A DNA stretch of 39,840 nucleotides from Defluviitaleaceae bacterium (lineage in GTDB: Bacteria > Bacillota > Clostridia > Lachnospirales > WRBF01). A program made the position numbers and the translations under genes. The notes below the pieces were generated by a model. The model worked only from the letters and a program-made list of their open reading frames with translations, was not told the DNA's origin and did no database searches. The stretch lies in assembly GCA_009784685.1 (NCBI GenBank), contig WRBF01000013.1:1-39840 (forward strand). The letters are read 5' to 3'. Below, one piece after another: positions 24,671 to 33,006 of the stretch. Position 1 is the first letter of the stretch; every line of letters begins with the position of its first letter.

Positions 24671-24699
24671 ATTATACCACACTACAAAACTGATTTCAA
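24671..24699 (-). promoter_or_regulatory. Consensus promoter across the 3' end of uvrA
   Basis: On the minus strand TTGAAA (24699-24694), 17 nt and TATAAT (24676-24671) form a near-perfect sigma-A promoter across the last codons and stop of uvrA. It should drive the small membrane gene, dcd and probably genes beyond. Confidence 0.65.
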
Positions 24700-27522
24700 A
24701 TAAATGCCGGTATAAGACTTTTTATTTTTAGCAACCTGTTCCGGAGTACCTTTTGCAATTATTTGCCCGCCTTTTGTTCCACCGTCAGGCCCTAAATCTA
24801 TAATATAGTCCGCTATTTTTATAACATCAAGATTATGCTCTATAACAATAATTGTGTTCCCGCCGTCAGCAAGCCGCTGCAAAATGCCTATAAGTTTATG
24901 AACATCCGCAGAGTGAAGCCCTGTTGTTGGTTCATCAAGAACGTAGATGGTTCTACCTGTATTGCGACGGCTTAACTCCGTTGCAAGCTTGACCCTTTGA
25001 GCTTCGCCGCCTGAAAGGGTTGTTGAAGATTGTCCCAGCCTAACATACGAAAGACCAACATCACTTAAAGTTTGCAATTTTTCACGCAATTTTGATATAT
25101 TTTCAAAAAAGACAAGCCCTTCTTCGACCGTCATTTCTAAAACCTCGGAAATAGTTTTCCCTTTATAACGCACTTCAAGCGTTTCCCGATTATATCTTTT
25201 ACCGCTGCATACTTCGCAAGGCACATAAACATCCGGCAAAAAGTGCATTTCGACCTTTACAATTCCGCCTCCTGCACATGCCTCACATCGCCCACCGGGA
25301 ATATTAAAGCTAAAACGCCCTTTGCTGTAACCACGCACCTTCGCTTCAGTCGTTTGTGCAAATAAATCACGAATAAGGTCAAAAAGCCCTGTATATGTTG
25401 CAGGATTTGACCTTGGGGTTCTGCCTATTGGTGACTGGTTAATATCAATAATTTTATCAAGGTGTTCCGTTCCTAAAATATCCTTATGCTTTCCCGGTTT
25501 GATTTTAGCACGGTTAAGCTCCCGAGCAAGGCGCTTATACAATATCTCGTTTATAAGGGAACTTTTACCTGAACCGGAAACTCCGGTTATACATGTAAAA
25601 ACATTAAGCGGGATATCAACATCAACGTTTTTGAGATTATTTTCTGCCGCACCTTTAATCGTAAGAAATTTATCAGTTGGTTTACGACGTTCTTCCGGCA
25701 ATTCTATTTTCTTTGATCCGCTTAAATAAGCCCCTGTAAGGGAGTTTTCACAAGAATGAACACCTTCAACTTTTCCCGCATACACTATTTCGCCGCCATG
25801 AAGACCTGCAAGTGGACCAATATCGACTAAAAAATCCGATTGCAGTATCGTGTCCGTATCATGTTCAACAACAATAAGTGTATTACCTATGTCTGTTAAA
25901 TGTCTAAGCGTCTTAAGCAGTTTTGCATTATCTTTCTGGTGAAGACCTATGCTTGGTTCATCCAAAATATAAACTACACCAACAAGCCCTGATCCTATCT
26001 GCGTTGCGAGCCTTATTCGCTGTGCTTCGCCACCGGATAAAGTTCCTGCTGAACGTGAAAGGGTTAAGTAATCAAGCCCTACATCGACTAAAAAACCAAG
26101 TCTTGCGTTAATTTCCTTTAAAATCTGTGAAGCAATCATCCGTCCCATATCGTTCAGCTCAAGATTGATAAAAAAGTCACGTACAGTATCTATCGTCATA
26201 TGCGTTACTTCAGATATGTTTTTACCGGATATAGTAATCGCTAATATTTCAGGCTTAAGCCTTTTACCGTTACAAGAAACACAAGGAGTATTTGTCATAT
26301 ATGACTCATATTCCTGTTTTGCATATTCCGACGAAGTTTCCCTATATCGCCTATGCAAATTGTTGATCACACCTTCAAATGACCAGTGATATGTTTTTTC
26401 TTCATTATGTGAGTTTATATATTCAACGACTATTTTTTCTCCTTTTGTGCCATAGAGAACTACATCCTTAATATCTTCCGGCAAATCTCTGAATGGCATA
26501 TCAATATCAAAGCTATATTTTTTAGCCAACCCTCTGAAAATAGCACTGCTCATTCCGTTTGAGGATGAAATTGAATTCCATCCGAGTACGTTAATTGCTC
26601 CCTGTGACAGTGAAAGCTGGTCATTCGGGATTATCATATCGGGATCAAATTTCATCTGTACACCAAGCCCTGTACATTCAGGGCATGCTCCTGCCGGGGC
26701 ATTAAACGAAAACATTCGAGGCTCAACCTCTTCAAGGCTTATTCCACAATCAGTACAAGCAAAGCTTTGGCTGAACGTAAGTTCTTCTGTCTTGCCGCCA
26801 CTGTCTTCAGCGACGACGATAAGAATTCCGCCGGATAAAGCCATAACAGCTTCGATTGATTCCGTAAGTCTTTTTTTAATATCTTCCTTAATGATAAGGC
26901 GATCAATAATTATTTCTATATTATGCTTTTTGTTTTTATCGATCTTTATCTCTTCTGTCAGTTCATAAGTTATGCCGTCAACACGGCAGCGAACGTAGCC
27001 GCTTTTTTTTGCATCTTCCAAAACCTTAACATGCTCGCCTTTTCTGCTGCGAACTACAGGCGCAAGCAAAAGAATCTTTGTGCGTTCAGGAAGCGCAGCA
27101 ATTTGATCTACAATTTGATCTATAGTCTGTTTTTTAATCTCCTTGCCGCAAAGGTGACAATGAGGCGTTCCAACTCTGGCGTAAAGCAAACGCAAATAGT
27201 CATATATCTCTGTTACAGTACCAACTGTTGAGCGCGGGTTATGGTTTGTAGTTTTTTGATCTATTGAAATCGCAGGCGAAAGACCTTCTATAAAATCAAC
27301 ATCCGGCTTTTCCATCTGCCCAAGAAACTGACGTGCGTATGATGACAAAGATTCAACATACCGTCTTTGTCCTTCCGCATATATAGTGTCAAAAGCAAGA
27401 GAAGATTTACCCGATCCGCTAAGCCCCGTAAACACAACGAATTTATCCCTCGGTATTTCCAATGTTATATTTTTAAGATTATTCTCTCTCGCACCTTTAA
27501 TAATTATCTTAGATTGTGACAT
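24682..27522 (-). CDS. uvrA: Excinuclease ABC subunit A
   Basis: UvrA is the damage-recognition ATPase of nucleotide excision repair, acting as a dimer that loads UvrB. The 946-aa protein is full length. It has two ABC ATPase modules with Walker A motifs GLSGSGKS (33-40) and GVSGSGKS (about 642-649), and two SGGE signature motifs. Zinc-binding CxxC pairs are at about 254-285 and 740-765. The ATG at 27522 follows GGAGG at 10 nt. The usual partner uvrB is not adjacent; the neighbour upstream is a divergent HD-GYP gene. Confidence 0.98.
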   Translation of the reverse strand: MSQSKIIIKGARENNLKNITLEIPRDKFVVFTGLSGSGKSSLAFDTIYAEGQRRYVESLSSYARQFLGQMEKPDVDFIEGLSPAISIDQKTTNHNPRSTVGTVTEIYDYLRLLYARVGTPHCHLCGKEIKKQTIDQIVDQIAALPERTKILLLAPVVRSRKGEHVKVLEDAKKSGYVRCRVDGITYELTEEIKIDKNKKHNIEIIIDRLIIKEDIKKRLTESIEAVMALSGGILIVVAEDSGGKTEELTFSQSFACTDCGISLEEVEPRMFSFNAPAGACPECTGLGVQMKFDPDMIIPNDQLSLSQGAINVLGWNSISSSNGMSSAIFRGLAKKYSFDIDMPFRDLPEDIKDVVLYGTKGEKIVVEYINSHNEEKTYHWSFEGVINNLHRRYRETSSEYAKQEYESYMTNTPCVSCNGKRLKPEILAITISGKNISEVTHMTIDTVRDFFINLELNDMGRMIASQILKEINARLGFLVDVGLDYLTLSRSAGTLSGGEAQRIRLATQIGSGLVGVVYILDEPSIGLHQKDNAKLLKTLRHLTDIGNTLIVVEHDTDTILQSDFLVDIGPLAGLHGGEIVYAGKVEGVHSCENSLTGAYLSGSKKIELPEERRKPTDKFLTIKGAAENNLKNVDVDIPLNVFTCITGVSGSGKSSLINEILYKRLARELNRAKIKPGKHKDILGTEHLDKIIDINQSPIGRTPRSNPATYTGLFDLIRDLFAQTTEAKVRGYSKGRFSFNIPGGRCEACAGGGIVKVEMHFLPDVYVPCEVCSGKRYNRETLEVRYKGKTISEVLEMTVEEGLVFFENISKLREKLQTLSDVGLSYVRLGQSSTTLSGGEAQRVKLATELSRRNTGRTIYVLDEPTTGLHSADVHKLIGILQRLADGGNTIIVIEHNLDVIKIADYIIDLGPDGGTKGGQIIAKGTPEQVAKNKKSYTGIYLKSVL

Positions 27523-27847
27523 GTTTAAACTGCCTCCAGTACCTATCTATCTTTGCTGTTTACATATTTATCGCCCTATAATCCAGGGCATATTTTAATA
27601 GTTGTCAAAATGAACCACTGTATAATATACAACAACATCTTCTTAAAAACAAGTGGGAAACTAAATTGACAAAATATGAATAATGTTATATAATTATGTC
27701 CGTCATCAAAGTTGGAGAGCTATACATATTAAATCTGTTGGTTTTGAATTTTTTAAATTCTTGAGTAGTGATATCTAAAAACATCCTCATACTCTGAAAT
27801 ATGCTTAAGCTATTCCTATACTTAATATTTAGAAAGAGTGTGATAAA
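27523..27847. other. Intergenic region between divergent uvrA and HD-GYP genes
   Basis: This 325-nt gap has no gene. It holds the uvrA ribosome site, the plus-strand promoter at 27666-27694 and a predicted leader of about 147 nt before the HD-GYP start. The leader contains only small AT-rich hairpins such as GAATTT-TTT-AAATTC; it does not match any riboswitch I can recognise, including the c-di-GMP classes. TGTCAA at 27602-27607 could be a -35 box for uvrA, but no good -10 follows it. Confidence 0.5.
27666..27694 (+). promoter_or_regulatory. Perfect consensus sigma-A promoter for the HD-GYP gene
   Basis: TTGACA (27666-27671), exactly 17 nt and TATAAT (27689-27694) match the consensus at all 12 positions. 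Transcription would start near 27701. Confidence 0.8.
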
Positions 27848-29071
27848 ATGAAAATTGCAATGGATAGCCTTTGCAGCATATTTTCTCGTGTGTTAGATAT
27901 CATCGAAACAGAGCAGATAGGTGCAAGCGACCGACATGGCTTACGAGTAGCAGTGCTGTGTGTGGCAATGGGTAAAAAATTGGGGTATGATGATGATGCC
28001 CTTACCGCCTTATCTATATGTGCGTTGTTTCATGACAATGCCTTAACAGAATATCAACTTTCTGAAAATGAACTACGGTATAACGGAAAGAATATGATTC
28101 TTCATTGCGAAAAAGGTCAGGCGAACATGTCCTGGTTGCCTTTTAAAAAGGACATTAGTGGATTTATCCTCTACCATCATGAACGTAGTGGCGGCAAAGG
28201 TCCTTTTGGTAAACATGAAGGTGAATACCCTTTTGAAGCAGCACTTATAGCTGCCGCTGATGCTATCGATGTAAAGTATAAGCTGCAACATTTAGATCCA
28301 AAAGACTTGTCATCTTTGCGTGATCAAGTAACAGCTGACTCAGGCTCGTATTCCATAGTCTCAGCAGTAAACGTATTTTTGGAAATATTTGACAACAATA
28401 TGCTTGAAAGCCTGCGAGATGAAAATGTTGAACAAACGCTAAAAAACAGTCTGCCTCGTTGGGAAGTTGATGTTAGTAAAAATACTGTAATTGGTATTGC
28501 TAAATTTATTGCACCCATAATTGATTTTAAGTCAGGCCATACTCGAAAGCATACAACACAAATAGCCAACCGGACTTGGTTAATGGCTGACTATTATCAA
28601 TTTAGCCAAGGAGAAAAATCTGCGCTTTACCTTGCAGCATCCCTGCATGATATCGGGAAAATGGCAATTCCGTCAGGCATATTGGAAAAACCTGATAAAC
28701 TCAATAAAGATGAGTACGAAGTTATTACACAGCATGTCAGCAACACTTATTATTGGCTGAGCAATATAACAGACTTTGATTTAATAAGAGATTGGGCAAG
28801 TAACCACCACGAAAAACTAAATGGAAAAGGCTATCCTTTTGGTAAAGACGGCAGTCAATTAGACTTTAACTCTCGGCTTATTGCCTGCTTAGATATTTAC
28901 CAAGCTGTTATCGAAGCCAGACCATATCATAGAGCTCGTTCTCATTCTGAGACAATGTATATTCTTTATAGTATGGCAGAAAAAGGGCTTATCGACATCA
29001 AAATTGTTAAGGATCTAGATGTAGTAATGGAAAAATATTCAATGCTAGATGTGCCTTACCCACTTGATTAA
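27848..29071 (+). CDS. Tandem HD-GYP phosphodiesterase
   Basis: This 407-aa soluble protein is built of two HD domains. The C-terminal half has complete HD-GYP features: HTRKH, LHDIGKMAIP (HD at about 267-268), a following His in TQHVS, NHHEKLNGKGYP and LDIYQA. Such domains hydrolyse cyclic dinucleotides, usually c-di-GMP. The N-terminal half keeps His30, His62-Asp63, His86 and His110-His111, but has GPF in place of GYP. There is no receiver or membrane domain. V. cholerae 3'3'-cGAMP phosphodiesterases of the V-cGAP1 kind also pair an HD with an HD-GYP domain, so cGAMP is an alternative substrate. The ATG at 27848 has only a weak ribosome site (GAAAGAGTG), contrasting with the perfect promoter. 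Confidence 0.88.
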   Translation: MKIAMDSLCSIFSRVLDIIETEQIGASDRHGLRVAVLCVAMGKKLGYDDDALTALSICALFHDNALTEYQLSENELRYNGKNMILHCEKGQANMSWLPFKKDISGFILYHHERSGGKGPFGKHEGEYPFEAALIAAADAIDVKYKLQHLDPKDLSSLRDQVTADSGSYSIVSAVNVFLEIFDNNMLESLRDENVEQTLKNSLPRWEVDVSKNTVIGIAKFIAPIIDFKSGHTRKHTTQIANRTWLMADYYQFSQGEKSALYLAASLHDIGKMAIPSGILEKPDKLNKDEYEVITQHVSNTYYWLSNITDFDLIRDWASNHHEKLNGKGYPFGKDGSQLDFNSRLIACLDIYQAVIEARPYHRARSHSETMYILYSMAEKGLIDIKIVKDLDVVMEKYSMLDVPYPLD

Positions 29072-29434
29072 GTTTATTATAGAATAATTTTAACTTACAC
29101 CACATAACTACTTTACTTATTTTTTAGATATGTTATAATATCTGTCGTATAGCGAATCTTGCGTTATGAAATATACAATAAACCATATGCCGTTCTTTAT
29201 GGTAATATAGCTTGAGGCCCTTTTGAGCCAATCGCGCATTGAAATTTTGCTGAGAATAATTTGGAAGCACCCGTAAGCGTCTAGTTTAGTACACATAAGG
29301 CGCATAAGCAACAGAATTTCAGCATACGCTTGTCTCAAAAATCCTCATGCATATGTTGCTGTTTAAAATGGAATGATAATGTTATATGCTTAACGCCGAT
29401 TCCTTCATACTCATATACTCAAGGAGGTTTACAA
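29072..29434. other. Intergenic region and possible long leader upstream of PFOR
   Basis: This 363-nt stretch lacks a convincing gene. On the plus strand an extended -10 element, TGTTATAAT (29131-29139), with a weak TTTACT box 16 nt upstream of TATAAT, could start a transcript near 29146. That would leave a leader of about 290 nt before the PFOR gene. Small stems such as ACCATA (29184-29189) with TATGGT (29200-29205) are present, but no known riboswitch. A 73-codon minus-strand frame starting with TTG at 29338 is open here; I could not recognise its product. Confidence 0.4.
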
Positions 29435-32400
29435 ATGGCAAAAATCATGAAAACCATGGACGGTAATACTGCTGCTGCATATATTTCATATGCTTTTACC
29501 GAAGTAGCAGGCATTTACCCCATCACCCCATCTTCAGGAATGGCTGAGCTTACTGATGAATGGGCATCTAATGGCATGAAAAACATTTTCGGACAAACAG
29601 TAAGCGTGGTTGAAATGCAATCAGAAGCTGGTGCGGCAGGTACTGTTCACGGTTCTTTGGCAGCAGGAGCTTTAACCACAACTTATACAGCATCGCAAGG
29701 GCTTCTTCTTATGATCCCTAATATGTATAAAATTGCCGGCGAGCTTCTCCCATCTGTTTTCCATGTTTCGGCTCGTGCGCTTTCAGCACATGCATTGTCA
29801 ATTTTTGGTGACCACCAAGACGTCATGGCTTGTCGTCAAACAGGCTTTGCTATGCTTGCGGGTTCAAACGTACAAGAAGTTATGGATATGGGTGCTGTTG
29901 CACATTTGGCAACACTTACCAGCCGTATTCCTTTCCTTCATTTCTTTGACGGATTCCGCACATCTCATGAAATGCAAAAGATTGAGTGTCTTGACTATGA
30001 AGATTTAAAAACAATATTTGACTATGAAGCGCTTAAAAACTTCAGAGAAAGCGCTCTTAATCCTGAAAATCCTGTTCTTAGAGGTTCGGCACAAAACCCT
30101 GACATTTACTTCCAAGGTCGTGAAATGTCTAACCGCTTTTATGATGCTGTTCCCGGCGTTGTTGAAGATTACATGGGTAAAATTAATAAGCTTACAGGAA
30201 GAAATTACAAGTTGTTTAACTACTACGGTGCGCCTGATGCTGATCGAGTTATAATCGCTATGGGATCAGCTTGTGATACTATTACTGAAACAATTGATTA
30301 CATGAACAAAAACGGCGAAAAAGTTGGACTTATTAATGTTCACTTATACAGACCGTTTTCTATCAAACATTTCCTTGATTCTATTCCAAAAACAGCTAAG
30401 AAAATCGCTGTTCTTGATAGAACAAAAGAGCCAGGATGTCTTGGCGAACCACTATACCTTGACGTTTGTACTGCATACTTTGAAGCAGGTGAAAAACCTC
30501 TTATTGTTGGCGGACGTTATGGTCTTGGTTCTAAAGAATTCACTCCTGCACATGTTATTTCTGTGTATGAAAACCTTAACCAAGCAACTCCGAAAAACCA
30601 TTTTACAGTTGGTATCGTTGACGACGTAACTAACTTGTCGCTTCCTGTTGGTGAGCCGGTTGATACAACTATCGAAGGTACTGTTAATTGTAAATTCTGG
30701 GGTCTTGGGTCTGACGGTACTGTTGGTGCTAACAAAAACTCTATTAAAATCATTGGTGATCATACAGACCAGTATGTTCAAGCATACTTTGGATATGACT
30801 CCAAAAAATCAGGCGGTATAACAACTTCTCATCTTCGCTTTGGAAAATCTCCAATACGGTCAACTTACCTTGTAAACAGAGCTGACTTTGTTGCTTGCCA
30901 TAACCCATCATACGTTGATAAATATGATATGATCAACGACTTAAAAGACGGAGGAACTTTCCTTCTTAACTGTGCATGGGGCGAAAAAGAACTTGAAGAA
31001 AAGCTTCCGGGTAAAATGAAACGCTACATTGCTGAGCATAGTATCAAATTTTACACTATCGACGGAATTGAAATTGCTAAAAAGCTTGGTCTTGGTAATC
31101 GTATCAACTCTATCCTTCAAGCGGCTTTCTTTAAACTTGCAAACATTATTCCAATTGATGACGCAGTTAAATACATGAAAGAAGCTATTTTGGAAACCTA
31201 CGGTAGAAAAGGTGACAAAATTGTTAACATGAACTATGCTGCAATTGATGAAGGAATCAAAGGAATTGTAGAAGTTAAAGTTCCTGCTTCTTGGAAAGAT
31301 GCTAAAGATGCACCTGTTGCTTCTCCTGCTAACATTCCTGATTTCATCTCTAAAATCCTTAAACCTGTTAACAGCTTAAAAGGCGACTTCCTCCCTGTCA
31401 GCACGTTTAACGGAAGAGAAGACGGACATCTTGACCAAGGCTCATCTGCGTTTGAAAAACGCGGTATCGCAGTTGACCTTCCAAAATGGCTTCCTGAAAA
31501 TTGTATTCAATGTAACCAATGTTCATATGTTTGTCCACATGCCACAATCAGACCTTTCCTTCTTACAGCAGAAGAAAAAGCGGCTGCTCCTTCAGGCTTT
31601 GCAACTTTAAAAGCTATTGGTAAAGGCATGGAAACACTTGAATACAGAATGCAGCTTAATCCTATCGACTGTCCTGGATGCGGTAACTGTGCACAAGTTT
31701 GCCCTGCTAAAGAAAAAGCACTTGTTATGGAGCCTATGGAAACTCAGCTTCATGAAATGGAAAACTTCAATTACGGGCTTGGCTTGAAAAGAAAAGCTAA
31801 CCCGATGAATAAAGAAACAGTTAAAGGCAGCCAGTTCGAACTTCCTCTGTTTGAATATTCAGGCGCATGTACAGGATGTGGAGAAACTCCTTACTTGAAG
31901 CTTATCAGCCAACTTTATGGCGATAGAATGTACATCGCTAATGCAACAGGCTGTACTTCTATTTACTGTGGTTCTGCACCTTCAACGCCATATACTAAAA
32001 ACGAAAAAGGTCAAGGTCCTGCATGGGCAAGTTCACTTTTCGAAGATAATGCTGAGTATGGATATGGTATGTATTTAGGCGTTAAGAAAATCAGAGAAGC
32101 ACTTAAAGAAAAAGCTACTCAACTTTTAGCAAATGCTACTAAGCAAGAGGTTAAAGATGCTCTTAAAAACTGGCTTGATACTATGATGGACGGCGAAGCC
32201 AGCAAGGCTTCTTCTGCTACTTTAGTAGAAGCTCTTAAAGGATGCAACTGCGACCTTGCTAAAGAACTTTTAGCAAACAAAGATCACTTTGTTAAAAAAT
32301 CACAATGGATCATCGGCGGCGACGGTTGGGCATATGACATCGGCTTCGGCGGACTTGACCATGTTATCGCTGAAGGTGGCGATGTAAACCTTCTTGTTCT

Positions 32401-32935
32401 TGACACGGAAGTTTACTCAAACACAGGCGGTCAATCAAGTAAAGCGACTCCTACTGCTGCTATTGCTAAATTCTCTGCAAGCGGTAAGAAAATCCGTAAA
32501 AAAGATCTTGGTAGGATCGCTATGACTTATGGTTATGTATACGTTGCACAAGTTGCTATGGGTGCTGATCATAATCAACTTATCAAAGCTATTACAGAAG
32601 CCGAAAAATTTGACGGTCCTTCTGTTATCATTGCATATGCTCCATGTATAGCTCATGGTATTAACATGGGTAGAACTCAACTTGAACAAAAACGTGCGGT
32701 TGATTGCGGTTACTGGCATCTTTGGAGATATAATCCTGAACTTGAAGCTCAAGGCAAAAACCCATTTGTTCTTGACTCAAAAGAACCTACAGGAGACTAT
32801 CAAGAATACCTTAACAGCGAAGAAAGGTTTGCATCCCTTAAAGTTGCATTCCCTGATATTGCTGATGAATTATTCAAACAAGCAGAAGAAGATGCAAAAG
32901 CACGCTTCAAAGCTTACAAAAAACTTGCCGAATAA
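29435..32935 (+). CDS. nifJ: Pyruvate:ferredoxin (flavodoxin) oxidoreductase, single chain
   Basis: It oxidises pyruvate with CoA to acetyl-CoA and CO2, reducing ferredoxin; it is the central pyruvate-consuming enzyme of anaerobic fermenters. The 1166-aa chain contains all domains: the pyrimidine-binding N-terminus (GIYPITPSSGMAE), the gamma-type and CoA-binding middle, and a two-cluster ferredoxin domain with CIQCNQCSYVCPHA (about 690-703) and CPGCGNCAQVCPA (about 746-758). The TPP-binding C-terminus has GACTGCGETP, GGDGWAYDIG and YSNTGGQSS. I chose the ATG at 29435, preceded by AAGGAGG at 7 nt; the frame is open 35 codons further upstream but without a comparable site. A hairpin follows the gene. 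Codon use looks uniform (many CTT, GCT), as in highly expressed genes. Confidence 0.97.
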   Translation: MAKIMKTMDGNTAAAYISYAFTEVAGIYPITPSSGMAELTDEWASNGMKNIFGQTVSVVEMQSEAGAAGTVHGSLAAGALTTTYTASQGLLLMIPNMYKIAGELLPSVFHVSARALSAHALSIFGDHQDVMACRQTGFAMLAGSNVQEVMDMGAVAHLATLTSRIPFLHFFDGFRTSHEMQKIECLDYEDLKTIFDYEALKNFRESALNPENPVLRGSAQNPDIYFQGREMSNRFYDAVPGVVEDYMGKINKLTGRNYKLFNYYGAPDADRVIIAMGSACDTITETIDYMNKNGEKVGLINVHLYRPFSIKHFLDSIPKTAKKIAVLDRTKEPGCLGEPLYLDVCTAYFEAGEKPLIVGGRYGLGSKEFTPAHVISVYENLNQATPKNHFTVGIVDDVTNLSLPVGEPVDTTIEGTVNCKFWGLGSDGTVGANKNSIKIIGDHTDQYVQAYFGYDSKKSGGITTSHLRFGKSPIRSTYLVNRADFVACHNPSYVDKYDMINDLKDGGTFLLNCAWGEKELEEKLPGKMKRYIAEHSIKFYTIDGIEIAKKLGLGNRINSILQAAFFKLANIIPIDDAVKYMKEAILETYGRKGDKIVNMNYAAIDEGIKGIVEVKVPASWKDAKDAPVASPANIPDFISKILKPVNSLKGDFLPVSTFNGREDGHLDQGSSAFEKRGIAVDLPKWLPENCIQCNQCSYVCPHATIRPFLLTAEEKAAAPSGFATLKAIGKGMETLEYRMQLNPIDCPGCGNCAQVCPAKEKALVMEPMETQLHEMENFNYGLGLKRKANPMNKETVKGSQFELPLFEYSGACTGCGETPYLKLISQLYGDRMYIANATGCTSIYCGSAPSTPYTKNEKGQGPAWASSLFEDNAEYGYGMYLGVKKIREALKEKATQLLANATKQEVKDALKNWLDTMMDGEASKASSATLVEALKGCNCDLAKELLANKDHFVKKSQWIIGGDGWAYDIGFGGLDHVIAEGGDVNLLVLDTEVYSNTGGQSSKATPTAAIAKFSASGKKIRKKDLGRIAMTYGYVYVAQVAMGADHNQLIKAITEAEKFDGPSVIIAYAPCIAHGINMGRTQLEQKRAVDCGYWHLWRYNPELEAQGKNPFVLDSKEPTGDYQEYLNSEERFASLKVAFPDIADELFKQAEEDAKARFKAYKKLAE

Positions 32936-32956
32936 TAGGCAGAAACTTAATAAGAC

Positions 32957-32984
32957 CAAAAGGGAAGTATTTTCTTCCCTTTTG
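32957..32984 (+). terminator. Hairpin between PFOR and PEP carboxykinase genes
   Basis: CAAAAGGGAAG (32957-32967) pairs perfectly with CTTCCCTTTTG (32974-32984) around a 6-nt loop. No long T run follows, so it may be a leaky terminator or an mRNA 3'-end stabiliser that lets some transcription reach the next gene. Confidence 0.6.
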
Positions 32985-33006
32985 AATCTTGTTAAAGGAG
33001 ATAAAA

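Noticed and set aside
27700-27847. c-di-GMP riboswitch upstream of the HD-GYP gene
   Set aside because: The leader lacks the conserved bases and stems of the known c-di-GMP classes.
29117-29338. 73-codon minus-strand frame upstream of PFOR
   Set aside because: It starts with TTG, matches nothing I recognise and lies opposite the likely PFOR promoter/leader; not strong enough to call a gene.
29330-29434. N-terminal extension of PFOR by 35 residues
   Set aside because: The open frame is accidental: AAGGAGG with ideal spacing marks the ATG at 29435, and the extension does not resemble the family.
30452-30781. Long antisense frames inside the PFOR gene
   Set aside because: They are by-products of strong codon bias in a highly expressed gene, with no ribosome site or recognisable product.
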